64,000 bases of DNA from assembly GCA_037176885.1 (NCBI GenBank), contig JAWWNJ010000045.1, positions 744,001 to 808,000 on the forward strand, in the 5' to 3' direction. The position numbers and the translations under genes were made by a program. Source of the stretch: Favolaschia claudopus (Eukaryota; Basidiomycota; Agaricomycetes; Agaricales; Mycenaceae). This document shows positions 31,368 to 44,090 of the stretch, in pieces (positions within the stretch are counted from its first letter, which is position 1; the number at the start of each line of letters is the position of its first letter). The notes beneath the pieces are model-generated. The model saw only the letters and a program-made list of their open reading frames with translations. It had not been told where the DNA came from and searched no databases.

Positions 31368-33734
31368 ATGTCAAGCTTAGACAGAATGCTGAATCTTCTG
31401 TTCGCGTCTGCTCTGGCTAGTCTCTCTGTCGCAGCCGCGGCGCAGCAAGCCCCATTCTCAGCCCACTCAACTTTCAGTGAAGCAGGCTCAGAATGGACTG
31501 TCTTCCACCATCCTATCAAGACCGTCGCTGTTATCGGCGCTGGACCAGCTGGGCTCCAAGCAGCAGCGAAACTCGTCGAACATAATTTCACTGTCCGTCT
31601 ATTTGACCGTGCTCCTTCGCCGGGCGGAAATTGGTTCTACACAGACGAGACACCCGTTCGTGAGCCATATCCGTACGTTTCGAAACCTTTTATAAATTTT
31701 GATAATGAATGAATCTGATTGTTCCCTCAGCGATCGGCCATTCGACGAGGCACCGCATATTCCCGAGAGCCTCCCCTCAACATATTATTATGAAGAAGGT
31801 GAAGAGGGAATAACGTTGGAAGATAGGTGGAAGGAACATTGGCAGCCTCGCCCTCTATGGGACAATCTGCACACCAATTCTCCCGCGGTAAGGCTAACCG
31901 AACATCTGGGATCCATAGTTTCTAACCTAGCCAAGGTCATTACGGAGCTCCCCGACGTCCCGTACTCTACAGATCGCGTAAATATCCAAGCTTCTCTATC
32001 CGTTATTTTCGGCTCACCTGCTACATTACGCAGCCCTGGGTCCTGTCCAATCACGACATTCAGCGACACGTCCGAGCTTACGCCTCCTTCCACAACCTCA
32101 ATGCCAACGACTATCAAACCGACTCGCGTCGTGCCCCAGTAACATCATACTCAACTCGTGTCGACAGACTGGAGAAAATAGAGTCGACGCAGAAGTGGAG
32201 ACTTACCCTGCGCAAACTCGAACGTCTGCAAGAAACCAATCGAATCAAAGCGGATTGGTGGACCGAAGACTTTGACGCTGTTGTGGTCGCAACTGGTCCT
32301 TATGTCTCCCCGCATGTGGCGAATATCAAGGGGCTTGTGGAATGGAGCAAGGTCAAAGACGGCGAACAGTACAGCGTGTATCATTCACAGTCATATCGCC
32401 GACCCCAGCGCTACGAAAACAAGGTACATCACTGTACTTGAAATTTGTCTCGCCAGATACTGAATTTCCTGCCAGACAATCCTCGTCGTAGGGGCTTCAG
32501 TATCTGCGTCAGAAATCGCTCGGGACATTGCGCCGTATGCCCAAGATGTTCTCGCGAGCGTCAGGGTACGTTGTGCAATTGTTCGACTGCTAGTTCTCAC
32601 TTTCCCTTCATTCAGCCTCATCCGAATCTACACCCCTTCCAATTACGCAGCCGACTTCGCTTCCCCGACACGACGAAGTTCGTCCCGGAAATCGACCATT
32701 TCGGTTCGCTCCCTGCGTACAACAAGGGTATCAAGGATGCGACGATTCATCTTGTCAATGGATCTGTGCTTCGTGGTATCGACGAGGTGTGTTTAGATTG
32801 GGATCTTCTGTGTAAGACATTTGACGTGTTACAGGTCATTCTCGCAACGGGATACATCCACTCGAACAACTTTCTTCCAAACTTGTAAGTGGCAGAAGCC
32901 CGAAGCCTGCTCCAAGCTCATCCGCGAACCAGTACATCTGACGGACAACCCGCCAATCTCCACTGGACGGGACATTACATCCCTGATCCCACTCTGGCTT
33001 ATACGAATGGTTATTATCTGCTGGTCAACACCCAAATATCCTCTGTTGACCAATTCCATCTTCAGTTCGTCCCTGGACGATAGGAAAGTATCAATCATAC
33101 GCATTCGCCAAGGTTTGGGAAGGCACTGCGCATCTTCCTCCACAGAAACAGATGCAAGAAGACTACGACAATGCGAAATATCATTTCAGAGGGTTGTTTG
33201 CGTCGGCGGCATCAGAAGGTAACTTCATGCACTCGTTCTCCCAAAAGAAAACTCAATGGGTGATCAGCATTGTTCCGTCAATACGTCGCCTGGCTCAACA
33301 ACGAATCGCTGATCAATGGCGGAAGATTTGTCGAGCCGTGGCCAGTCGAGTGAGTTTGTCTGTGGGATGCATGTTCTGTATATTGATCATCCTTGCAGAA
33401 AACGTGAAGTTTTCGTGTACTATTCCGAAGTAGAGTGGATCAAGGTATATGACTTGGGCATTGCGAATGTGGACTTGAATAGTTTCTGACAATTGACCAG
33501 GGATACGTGAATTTGGGCAACTTCACCGACTTTGAGACACTGCCTGCCCGTGAATGGGATTCGGCTCGAGTTGCTTGGGACGCGATAGTGTATGAGGATA
33601 CAGAATGGTAGTCGTATATCCCAATTTGCAGAATTTAGAGGTTGTACAACGAGGCCGATCTGGCCACTCAGCATTGCGCGGCGGATGGCCCAGTTGGTCC
33701 GGCATTTTTCCAATCCATTAAAGAAGGTAGGTAA
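31368..33734 (+). CDS. Flavin-containing monooxygenase with secretion signal, 581 aa
   Basis: Thirteen exons: 31368-31672, 31731-31887, 31936-31977, 32034-32423, 32476-32565, 32616-32786, 32835-32884, 32933-33009, 33066-33218, 33268-33349, 33399-33444, 33501-33587, 33639-33734. The FAD site is VAVIGAGPAGLQAA near residue 55. The NADPH site is ILVVGASVSASEIA, and ATGY and YIPDPTLAYTNVRPW are also present. A leader (MLNLLFASALASLSVAAAA) precedes it, so the protein probably enters the secretory route. The second ATG at 31386 has better context. Such enzymes oxygenate soft N or S nucleophiles. The exon 7-8 and 12-13 junctions were the hardest to place. Confidence 0.88.
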
Positions 33735-33815
33735 ACGTGAAACAAGTAAGCAATACAAAAAGCATACAAGGGGGTAGCGAAGCGGAGAGAGGAAAGAAAA
33801 AGACATGAAAACACG

Positions 33816-35529
33816 TCAGACATTGAAGAACGGCTGCTCGTTTTGCTGCTGCTGCTGCGGCTTTCCAAAAGGGTTGTGGCCAGTGCCCTGTTGCGCCACG
33901 ATAGCTCGCCCAGCGTTGGTATGCCCATACCTGTCAGGTAATGTCTGTATCAGAACGAGCGAAGCAAGGCGATAAGCAAAGATCGAACGAACCTCATCAT
34001 ACCCGTATTCCCAAACGAATCCAACCCATCGTCGCGGTTCGCAAACAGAGTCGCGAGATGCTGGTTGTTCCCGTCGTTGACCTTGACTTTGAAGTTCTGC
34101 CCGCCCGGACTTTGCTGCTGGGCAGGCGGGCCGGGGCTCGGACTTTGGCTGTACGACGGCTGAGGGGAAGAGTTGTTCTCGTATGTGCCCTGGAGGTTGA
34201 ACATCGGGGGCTGTTGTGTGGGGGACGAGAACGACGATGGCATAGGTGGCACGGGTTGCTGCTGCTGTGGTGCGAAGGGGTTGTTTGACCCAAAGCCGGT
34301 GGGCTGAGGGACGAGCTGTTGCTGCTGCTGCTGGGCCGCCATCTGCTGGCGCATCCACTCATCCTGCTGTTGCTGTTGTTGTTGCTGGAGCATCTGTTGC
34401 CGCATCCATTCGTCCTGTTGCTGCTGCTGCTGCTGTTGGAGAAAGGCTTGTTGCTGTTGTTGCCGCATATACTCGGCCTAATCGCCAGCTCAACTGAGAA
34501 GCCTGAGGTATGAAACGTGGAGAATGCTGACCTCCATCTCTGCTTGCTGCTGATATGGATTGAAGGCGGTGAACTGGGGTTGGATCATGGTGTATTGAGG
34601 TTGCAATTGTTGTTGTTGTTGCGGTGGCGGAGCATCGAGGAAGGGGAATGGGTTGTTGCTCACTGGAGGCGGCCTGGCGGAGAATTAGCAAGTCAGCAAA
34701 ACCAAAGAAAATTCGTCGCTCACAACTGGTGCTGGTCGTCGAACAGAGCTTTGGCGTTGCTATCCTCAGCGGCCTGCTTTCTCCGCGCCTCCTCTTCCTC
34801 ACTGAGCCTGAGTGCCTCTGCCAGGTCTTTTTCCTCGGCGGTCAGCTGCTCCTGGCGCAGACTAGCTTTGCTCATTTCAATGGCCCGGCGCATATCATCG
34901 TCTGGATTGTTACCACCACCGGCACCGCCTCGCCGACGCCCGTTCTCGTCCCGTTCCCGATGAGCAGCTGCATCGAAATCTCCTTCCTCACCGCCTGCAC
35001 CGCGAACCATTCGTTCACGCATGCTCGCCCTAGCACGACGCTCTGTCCGGAGCCGTCCCTCGTCTTGCAGCAAACTGGTGATATCCTTCGCTTTGGCGCG
35101 GACATTCCCACCCTGATCCTTTCCTTCCTCGTCGACGTATTGGAACTCCTTGAGAGTCTTGATCACATACAGGTTGTCCTTGAAATAGATTATGACGTTC
35201 TCTGAGCCTTGGTGCAACAGGTAGTCGAGCAGGGTGAGACTCTAAGAGGGAAATTACTATGAATTTCTCTGCCGAACCAGGAAATACCCGCAAACCTTGA
35301 ATACATGACGCCAGTTCTTGCCCTTGTCATTTAACCGTTTGTCCAGCATCTCCATGATCTCAACAAAGTCGCCCTGGTTGTAGGTCATCTGTGCGATCTC
35401 ATTCATCTGAGTGCCGCTGGGGCCCCAGGGATCGTTCGAAGTCGCATCTCGGACCTTCGCCTGAGTGTCCGAGTAACCTTTGGTATAGTTCTTGACCGTG
35501 CGAATTGCCCCTTTGCCTAAGTGGTTCAT
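33816..35529 (-). CDS. Epsin-type endocytic adaptor (ENTH, UIM, NPF motifs), 497 aa
   Basis: Exons 35529-35296, 35241-34724, 34673-34532, 34477-33993 and 33930-33816. The N-terminal ENTH domain (NYTKGYSDTQAKVRDATSND, then LTLLDYLLHQGSENV) binds PI(4,5)P2 at the plasma membrane. Two ubiquitin-interacting motifs follow near residues 165-205 (DDDMRRAIEMSKASL, EKDLAEALRLSEEEEA). NPF motifs (NNPFPF, NNPFAP, HNPFGK) bind EH-domain proteins such as Ede1/Eps15. A Gln-rich linker is coded by CAG/CAA runs. It corresponds to yeast Ent1/Ent2. It starts 185 bp from the divergent NTF2-like gene. Confidence 0.94.
34310..34460 (-). repeat. CAG/CAA trinucleotide repeats in the epsin gene
   Basis: Several interrupted runs code for poly-Gln blocks separated by DEWMRQQM, a repeated 8-residue unit. 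Such tracts vary in length by slippage. Confidence 0.88.
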
Positions 35530-35713
35530 CGCGAAGACGACGAGGGCAACGTCGAGATGGTCGAGGTCGCCGAGGAGAACAGTGAGGAGAGATGCGAGTG
35601 GTGGCGAAAGGAAACTGCGGCCGAAATCACAGATGCGTGACACGGTGTAACACCTGCTAAACTCGGCCTTATTCTCTCCTGTGATAATATCCTCTGCAAT
35701 TTCTCGTACATCT

Positions 35714-37807
35714 ATGCTAGCTGGAGGCCGGAATATTAAGAAAGGAAAGCCCCTCGCCAACGCCGCACCCCATGCAGAAGATTCTCAACCAAATGAATCT
35801 ATCGCCAGGCAAAGAGCCGTACCGAACCTCGTCGTATTGAGCAGCAAACAGCAGCAGCAGTTTCCCCATTTCAACCGTGGATTTCGCGGACAAGGGCGGG
35901 GTCGAGGACGAGGAGGATATCAGACACCGGGACATGTGGCGAACAAGTCATTTCCGCGTGGTTCTGTCAACAATTCTGCTCCCCCCAGCTTCCCTCGCAG
36001 CCAAACCGCAGCCACGCAGCCCCAACGCGCGCCGATTCGCGCTCCTGACGCGCCTAGAGCACACGCGATACGGCGCGATTCCGAGGCTGCTGCAGCACGG
36101 TCTAATTCTGTGTATGAAACACCCCTGCGCGTGTCGGACACTAAGCTCTCCAAATATGCCTCGAAAGTAAAAGCGAGCAGCCATATATCTTCTCCCACTG
36201 CTTCTTTTACTACCTCTTTCCGCCCCCAAAACGCGCATAGAAGACAAGCAAACCCTCACGATCCCAGCCAAGGCGTCGCCCAGCAGCCGAACTCTACTTA
36301 TGGACGGCGCGCGCGTGTTCACATCTCAGAGCTCGGGAATGCCGCGTATGCAACCAGTTCTGTGAGCCATCGCAGTGCGTATCCCACACCCGCTTCCACA
36401 GTTACTCCTGTTCTCGACCTTGCTTCACCTTCGCCTCCCCCCATCCCATCTCGCATCCCCAATTCCCCTCCACCATTCAAGCGGCGCAGAGTCGATGTCG
36501 TCAAAAACGAACCTGAAGAGCTTCTTGTGCCCCCGATACATCCTCCGACCCCACCCTTCCCCCCTCCCACCCACATCAAGGAGGAACCTCGCACGCCCTC
36601 CCCCTCTCCCCCGCCCCAACGGCGCTCCGCCATGTCAGGCTCCAAGCGATACTGGCCAGTACCAGCGGCTTGCAACCAAATCTCCAATCCCGAGGGATAC
36701 AAGAACGAGAGACAGCGCTGGCTGCGCCGCGAACACGCCGTATTGAAAAAGCTTGGCCTCAAAGTCGTAAAATATTTCTTTAGGTAAAACCAACCTAAAC
36801 CTCGCAAATCCCTACTCAGCATTTCCAGGGACGACGGGATGGTTCTTGAATGGTCGGTTACATATGGTCTTGTTCATGCCATGGTACTCATTCAATTCTA
36901 TTGCTTTAGGGACAGTCAGATGCCCGTCTGGCTGGACACACTCAAACCAGTCCGCCCTAAAACGCCAGAAATCATCGACTTGGACCCGGACCCATCCGAC
37001 GCCGAACCCCCCATCCGCACCCCGTCCCCGTCCCCGGTCGCTGGTCCTTCCAACTCCTCGAATGCACATACTCACGATCCCCCGGTCACCGACTCGCCAG
37101 TCGCTTTCCCAGCCGAAGACACCGTGGAAAGACCTTGGAGCGACATCGATGCTGAGTATAAGCAACTGAGCCGACAATTCCTCCACAGGTGTGTATTGTA
37201 TTGTGTTCGGCATGCTATGAGTTTACCACCAACCCCAATTTCCATAGATATCTAAACACTTTCGACACCGACCGCGACGCTCTATCCCAAGCCTACTCTG
37301 ACGACGCAGTATTTTCTTTCCGAAACAACGATTTTGCATCCCTCGTACACTTTACAGTCGTCGGCCGTTCACGCTGTCAGTTCCATTCATTCTCTCTCAC
37401 ATACACTCACAACTGAGCCTCATTTCTCTTTTCGACTAGACCCAGGCAAGATACCCGACCTCTCAGCCTTACAAAAGTACCGATTCGTCCCGCGCAACGG
37501 CGTGCTCGAAGTTGACTACGACACCGTCGTCGAGCCGAGAACCCCAGACAGCGACACGTTGGCAGTAGTCAGCGTGCACGGGCATCTCGTCAGCACCATC
37601 GACGAGCGGGCGCAGATGGCGATTGATCAAGCGTTTGTGTTGAGGAAGCCGGCCGGGGCAGGCATAGGCGATAATACCGCGAGCTCGAGTAGGAATGCGA
37701 ACGCGAATGAGCCGTGGCCGCTCGTGGTTATTTCGCACCAGATGACCGTGAGGGATACACCTTGGGTTCGGTGGACCGGTAGTTTGAGTGACTTTGTTTC
37801 GAGTTGA
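35714..37807 (+). CDS. NTF2-like domain protein with RGG/Pro-rich N-terminus, 619 aa
   Basis: Exons 35714-36783, 36829-36852, 36910-37188, 37248-37344 and 37418-37807. The first 350 residues are disordered: an RG-rich patch (GFRGQGRGRGRGGY), Pro/Ser runs and basic clusters. Next comes a conserved helix (ERQRWLRREHAVLKKLGLKV). The C-terminal part resembles an NTF2 fold as in Mex67/NXF1 (QFLHRYLNTFDTDRDAL, SDDAVFSF, then a beta sheet to WVRWTGSLSDF). A role in mRNA export or RNA binding is inferred. It lacks the LRR and UBA parts of Mex67. The fourth intron (73 nt) is the least certain. The frame before 35714 opens on GTG, so that ATG was chosen. Confidence 0.72.
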
Positions 37808-38089
37808 TCTCGAGATGTATGTAACCGTTTCTTTATTGTTGTTGTACAATAGCGCATTGCTATTGCTACTCCCGTGTTACAAGTATTGTACAGCTGAGCG
37901 CGACCTTAAAAAGCACCCAGAAGCCTATAAAGGCTGAGGTACTTCAAACCTTTAGATCGGTCTATCAATTGCAAAGTACATGTCAGCGCGCAACTTCAAA
38001 CGAGAGAGAGAATCCGTACCGACAGTCCAACAAATTCGCGGACGAACTAGCCCCCCATATACTAGCCTTCGGGCTGGAACTCCACCCCG

Positions 38090-40927
38090 CTATCGATTCG
38101 GAGTTCTCGGCAACGCATCCCCTCCCCCCACCATCATCAAAGTCGCCAACCGCTCCTGCTCAGCCCGCTGTCCAGGATCCTCATACACAACAAGCAAGCT
38201 CTGCTCATCCAAATCCGCACTCTGCCCTCTTCCTTGCCCTCCTCCTTCAAACCCCAAATTCAACTCGTCGTCGGACGTCGCACTCTGATGTTCTTCCACG
38301 ATAACAGAGCTGGAGACTACATCCGGTCGCTGGAAACAAATCAGCGTCCCAATATAAAGTAGAGGTCGAGTGAAAAAAAAAAACATTTACTCACCCTAGA
38401 CCGGTAAACCCTCCCTCTCTTCGCCGGAAACTCGCTGCTCTCCTCCTCAGGCGACGGCCGTTTCCCGAGAAGAGATACAATACTGTCTTCCAGCGCCTTC
38501 TTCCTATAGTCAGGAATCTTCGGCGGTGTCACGCTTATACCCCGGCGTTGTGATTGTGAGTGAGTTCTCGTCAGTGCGTTTTGCACCGGGGATAATGGGC
38601 GCACAGCGCGTTCTTCCGTCGCTGCGTTCTCAAGGGCGGGGGTGGGAACGACAACGGGGACACTGTCGGTTTTGTCACCTGCAACGGGTGCGCCGACAAG
38701 GAACGCTCGCACATCCGGTATACTCCCCGTCCTCGCAACCGCCTCAAGCCACTGCATGTTAATGACGGGGACGCCCCACTGCATTGCTCGAGTGTACTTC
38801 TCGCCCGTCCCACTCGGACACAGTAGATGCGTGACGCGTCGCGAGAACGCAGGCGCGATGGGGATGCCTGCCGCGCATCAGGATATTTTGTTAATATTGA
38901 TATAAAGAGATGGTCAAAACTCAAAACATACCCAGTGTTTCGAGGAGCCGACGCACCCAATGCGCATCAGAGACATCTAGTCCCGAGAAACTAAGCAGAA
39001 GTTTGTCGGCGCCTGGAGTGCCGATACGAGCAATGAATACACTGGCAATACAAGGAAGGCTAAAGATTGATAATACGAACCTGGAATTGGCAGAGGATCT
39101 ATGCTGAGAGGAACGAAGCTCGGATGTTCATCCGCAGGGCATATCCGATCCACGAGCAAACAACGTTCGAGCCAGCACTCGGTGCGGTACTGCGCGCGCA
39201 CAGCAGCAGAGGGTTCGGCGAGGTAGAGGGCGCTGCCACTGGGAGAATAGAATGAGCGACAGCACGAGGACTCCGCATAAGAAGCACCTACCTATTGAGC
39301 CTCACAATAACATAGTCAGCCGTATCTCCGTTACTGACCGCGATACCACCGGCAGACTCAAGCGCGTTGCGTACAGACAATGCGTCGGCATCCCCGCGCA
39401 GCGAAAAACGCAGCCCCGTAAAAGCCGATGCGGCGGCATCCTCGTCCTTGAGCCCACTTTTACTGCCTCCTGACAACGGCAATGGTGGGGGCGGAGTGTC
39501 TCGTTGGCCATCTAAATTCCTCGTCGAACCTGCACGTCCGAAAGGCAGCCGACTGGGTCCTGCGCTCGACTCGCGCGCAGCCGCTGCCGTAGACCTTGGT
39601 ATTACAGCAAACGAATTTGCACGGCGGAACGTAGAGAGGATTCCGCTGCCTCCGACGGGGGCATCTGGCTCCGGGGTCGATTCCTGGGTGCGGCTTTGTG
39701 CCACCATTTGTCGTGCCTTTTCTGGGCTGAGCATGACGGCGTTGCCCGCGACTTGATATCCGCGTGTCTTGAGCAGGCTGCCCCAGAGTTGGAGTGTTGT
39801 GGATGGTAGCCTCTGTATGGGAGCCCACTCTTCGTCGTCGTCCGCAGTATCACGCGATGGTTTGTTATCGGTCGGAGGTGGTTGCTCTTGAGGCGCACTC
39901 ACGGGAGGAGCTGTGGTCGTGTAAATTAACGGCTATGAACACGATGGAGAGCGTACCTTTGCGCTCTGGTCGGGGAAGCCGCGCATTGTAAGCCGCTTCG
40001 TCGAATCGGCCTGGCAAAATGTCAGGGAGATGGTACTGCGCAAGGACAGCATACGAACCTCCGTATTCGAGCGAATCCCATAGCCACTCTTCCCAAACAA
40101 GCTTGATTGGTGGGTCAGCCTCGCCGGCCGCGTTAAACTTCTCGGCGTACTTCATCTCTTCCGTCTCTGTATCGCTGGCGCACAGAAGATGGGTGACTTG
40201 CACCGGACGCTGGAGGGCCTTTACATACGCGCCCCCTGCAGCAGTCAATAGCTTGTTGACCTTGGTGCGGCGGACAATCTGCGTCATGCCTGTGGTGCAG
40301 AGAGTCACCCCGGAGAAGATGGGCAATCTGTGTGCTGCCACACTCGCGTCCAGGTCGACGTCGTCTCCATGTTGCCAGATGCGGTGGCTTTCGGTGATCC
40401 ATGAAGGCAGAAGGATGGGAATTCGGCGTTCCATGGCACACTAGTAAGATGCGTTCAGCAACCGAAGGGGCTTGGACTGTTGCAGCACGCACCGAGTATT
40501 TTGAGCCACCATGGTCCTCCGCAATGAGATGGGTTACGCGGTCAGTGAATACACTGATGGTTGCCGCGCCGAGATCAGAAGCAAGCTTGGACAGGGTCGC
40601 CTGCGACGCGTCAGATGAACGCGTCTATGTTACGACGCGTCGGATCTCACCTTGTCGACGTTGCCTGTAGCACATATAACAAGACCTTTGAATGGTCGGG
40701 GACAAGAGCCGCTTGCAACGGGGGCCTCTTCGGTGTTTGCTGCTTGGCTCTCGACGTCGTACTCGTTTGTTTCCTCCGTTAATGTGGATTGGCGTGCACG
40801 GGCCACCGCGTCGGGCTGAGCTGGCCTTAGACGTACATTAGGCACCTAGAGCAAGGATAAGTTATCGCTGAACGCCCCAGCAGCGCAATGTGTTCACTTT
40901 CTTGGATTTATTGCCTCGTCGATGCAT
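38090..40927 (-). CDS. Four-BRCT protein of the Dpb11/Rad4(Cut5)/TopBP1 type, 779 aa
   Basis: Ten exons: 40927-40898, 40845-40651, 40600-40493, 40440-40059, 40010-39957, 39910-39292, 39238-39081, 39012-38932, 38867-38395, 38329-38090. BRCT1 (FKGLVICATG, residues about 61-138) and BRCT2 (FSGVTLCTTGM, WEEWLWDSLEYG) form the N-terminal pair. BRCT3 (FTGLRFSLRG, about 420-515) and BRCT4 (LLSFSGLDVSDAHWVRRL, MQWLEAVARTG) form the second pair. The spacing matches Dpb11/Rad4, a scaffold that joins phosphorylated Sld3/Sld2 at origins and activates the checkpoint kinase. The tail is acidic and disordered. The first exon codes only ten residues. Confidence 0.88.
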
Positions 40928-41170
40928 TCAGCTGTTCAGATGACCGTGTTCGTTGAGTTGAGAACTTTGCACAGCCACAGCAACGAGAAATAGTAAGTGT
41001 CATTACATAATCACTGGCGACGATCCCTTGCGAAGCTCAAGCCTGCTCAAGCTGGCAAACTTCATGAACCAAGACGAAAAATGCTGTGGACAGCTTCGTC
41101 GGCATCCATTTCGAAATTCACGCGCAACTTGCCAGATGATGGCCGGAATTTCAACCCTCTCTGAGCCACC

Positions 41171-41856
41171 ATGTCCAACTCAGCTTTTGCATTTCTCGAC
41201 TCGTTACCTTCACCCCCGAACTTCAACGTCGCAGATATAAAGGGCAATGCATCCGACGAGGAGAAACTCAGCGCCGCAAAAGGCTTCTTCCACTACTTTC
41301 CTGGTGTCTTCGGCAGTGACATACTGAAACGCTTACGAGTGACCACTATGAATTTCGATGAAGGAAAGCGCGAATGCGAATTCATCAGTGAGATTCAGAT
41401 AAGCAGCAGTGCGTTTAACCTTCGCTTGAGAAGAGCTTGCTCATGAGCCATTCTTGTGAACAGACATGTGTAATTTCATGGGCGTACTTCACGGCGCATG
41501 TTCCACCCTTCTGGCCGACGTGTATGCTCTTCTTTTTCTGCTCGCCTTTCAACCAAATTCTTGCTCATATCAATCAGGGGTATGAGTATGGCCGTGATAA
41601 TGCTTGGCATGAAATTGGGATTCGATGGCCGCGTCCTCACGCGGGACATGAAGACCAACTTTTCCTATCCTGGCCTCGCGTAAGTGTGCCTGTTTTATCT
41701 CGAGCAGAAATTCATAGGCATTCCTAGTGACGAAACGATCGAAGTTATCGCAAGTTCCGGTATTCTGAAGAACGGTGTACCAACTGCGCGATGTGAGGTA
41801 CGTTTTAAATGAAGGCACTCGAATATCCAGGAATTTAGTGGCATCTAGATTCGTAA
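41171..41856 (+). CDS. Hotdog-fold thioesterase (4HBT/ACOT13-like), 161 aa
   Basis: Exons 41171-41408, 41464-41521, 41578-41679, 41728-41797 and 41839-41856. The core MGVLHGACSTLLADV is the hotdog helix motif (HGG..x..AD in the family), followed by MKLGFDGRVL and strand residues. These enzymes hydrolyse acyl-CoA or related thioesters as dimers or tetramers. The size fits a single-domain member. The last intron is only 41 nt and the last exon 18 nt, so the C-terminus is less secure. It starts 243 bp from the divergent BRCT gene. Confidence 0.8.
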
Positions 41857-42021
41857 TAAGAACTCAGCGAAAATCTGTATGACGGCCATACAAAGCCTTG
41901 GCCGACCCACTACCAAGTTATGAAGGCCGAATTTTGAGTCACCGACAGCCAGAAGACAAGCCGCAAGTTCAACCTGAATCCATTTTGTACTAACAAACAA
42001 CAAGACAACAATTCAAACATC

Positions 42022-43624
42022 CTACTGTTTAGCATAAATGAATCCCAGCTGGTCCATCTCGTCTCCTGATTGCCCGAAGAACCCTACGATCCCAAACCCA
42101 GCCGGTGCAGTCATCGTCGCACAAGAAGCCGTCAGCGTTCCCGCTGTAAGCGTACGACCTGCTGAAGTTGTGAACAGCGCATAAAAGTTGCGCGTGTCTC
42201 CATCGTGCTCGGCCCAGCACAATGTACCGCTCACAACGACCTCTCCCGCAGCAAGCGTCAAAGACACAGCCGTCCCACCCGTGCCACCATGCGTAAAGCT
42301 CGCGCCGCTCGTCAGAGAGATGCCCACCGCGTCCAATCGCGCCGCTCCGCGAAGCCTCAGCACGCTCGGTCTAGGCGACGAAGGCACACCAGGCAAATCT
42401 GTAAACCACGTTCCATGCGGGCCACCTTGCAGATCAGACTGGCGCAGCGTGGAAGCCAGCGTCCAAGCAAATTCTACTCGCACTGGATTGTGGTCAGAGA
42501 GGGTGGCCAGATCCGACGACAAGAAGCGCGAGGTGTCGTAAAAGAAACCCGTATTCGCAAGGGTGATGAGTTTACTGCCGCGGTAGAGGACCTTGTCCAC
42601 CACTTCGCAGCTTATATTGGCAGGAACACCGTCGGGACAAAGTAGAGCGGGTGCACCAATAGCTGGGGCTACACCATGCGCGGCGTCTTGAACCCAGGCG
42701 CTGTTCGCTCATCAGTCTCAAAACAATGGAAAAAACAAGGACTAACTCCGTCAACCCATTTTGTGTAGAAAACACACGGATCCCGTCGCCCGCACGTGTG
42801 TACCGCGCATTGGTATCTCCAAAGACGAGCACCGCATTGCCCGTTGACCAGACGTCGATGTAGTCTGCTACCTACGGAAGGTGAGATTCTCGCAATAGAC
42901 ATCGTTTATGCCGGGAATACCTGCTGAAGATTCGCTGCGCGAGCTGTCTCGTCTCCAGGCTCTGTTCCCGCATCGGCATGAAGATTGTAAAAATCAACAT
43001 ATACACCCTCGTCAACGCGGACGCGCATGAAAGTGAATCCCTTCGGCGTCAGGCAGTCATTCTCGGATGCATCAGAGCATGTCGCCCACTAACGGACACA
43101 AAACCATCAATTTCAATAATATCAATCCGATTATACTGGCAAAGACTTGACTTTGGTGCGCGTAAAGTCGACCCAATCAAAATTGGAGAGCGTATTCAAA
43201 CCGCTTCCGAACGGTACTCCGCCAGAGGTCGCGGTGCGGAAGGTATGATTGTCGTTCGCATACAGCGTCGCATGATAATTGAAGTCCTACCGTTGTCCTA
43301 CCTCCGTTTCTGTAGGCATCGACTATATATAACAGACTCACCTCCTGGACGTGTATTACGTCGTACGCAAACTTGGCCATATCTTGACCAATGATCGCCG
43401 TGTTTGTGGTCTTATCCCCAGATTCACCTATGCAATAATCGAAAGCTGTTGAAGGTCTTTCGGCCGTCTCCGTTCTGCCTAAACCCACCGTTGCCATTGA
43501 GGATCTCGGGAAGACCTGCTACATTCATCGAGAGAATGTTGAACGTGCCCGAAGGCGCAGATGCGGCCAAGGCATGCTGCACGACACTGAGAGCGCCAGC
43601 GGCGAGAGAGAGAATGGCGTACAT
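42022..43624 (-). CDS. Secreted endonuclease/exonuclease/phosphatase-fold protein with lectin-like C-terminus, 442 aa
   Basis: Exons 43624-43489, 43427-43342, 43286-43152, 43088-42921, 42871-42747 and 42700-42022. A signal peptide opens the protein. The EEP fold is shown by NILSMNVAGLPE, VIHVQEDFNYH, VYVDFYNLHADAG, VFGDTNARY and SDHNPV, which are the metal and phosphate ligands of DNase I-type enzymes and sphingomyelinases. About 110 C-terminal residues form a second domain (GGTAVSLTLAAGE, DTRNFYALFTTSAGRT, GFFGQSGDEMDQLGFIY) resembling jacalin-type lectins. The likely substrate is an extracellular nucleic acid or phospholipid. TATAAAA lies about 41 nt upstream. Confidence 0.9.
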
Positions 43625-44090
43625 CTCATCAGCTGAAGATGTTCAGACGACGGTGCTAGTCTCGTTTTATACAGTATACCAGCCGTGTCTTGGCTGCTTC
43701 CGAGCTTCTCCCAATAATTCAAGTGGATGCCGTGCATGCGTACATCGACGATACTGTCTTCCCTAAGCTTCCACGGGTTCGTTGACTTCGCCGGGATCGC
43801 GGGCCCGACGGCACGGCAACCCGACAGTGCGCGGGTACGCAAACGTGCCACGGCGACGAAGTCGAAGCAGGCACAGCAGAAATAGCTCCCACTCTCAACT
43901 CTCAGAGGTCTAGGCGAGCACATGGCGACCATGTTCGACTTTGCAACGTTGGAAAACGCTATCCCACCCAGAAATTCGTTCAGCGCACGCCAATTTCAAT
44001 TTTACTGTATCTAGCTCAAAACAACAAATCATAGCGTTTCTATCGTACCTCAAGAAATTATGGTTTTTTGTAGTCCGTTCGTCATAACAT
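43625..44090. other. Intergenic between EEP promoter and desaturase stop
   Basis: Apart from the TATA box I see no feature. An open frame on the minus strand (43525-43932) overlaps the EEP start and lacks family motifs. Confidence 0.5.
43665..43671 (-). promoter_or_regulatory. TATA box of the secreted EEP gene
   Basis: TATAAAA on the minus strand, 41 nt before the ATG at 43624. Confidence 0.65.

Noticed and set aside
33608..33640. 33-nt intron near the end of the monooxygenase gene
   Set aside because: Too short for this genome. A 51-nt alternative (33588-33638) keeps frame and gives the same C-terminus.
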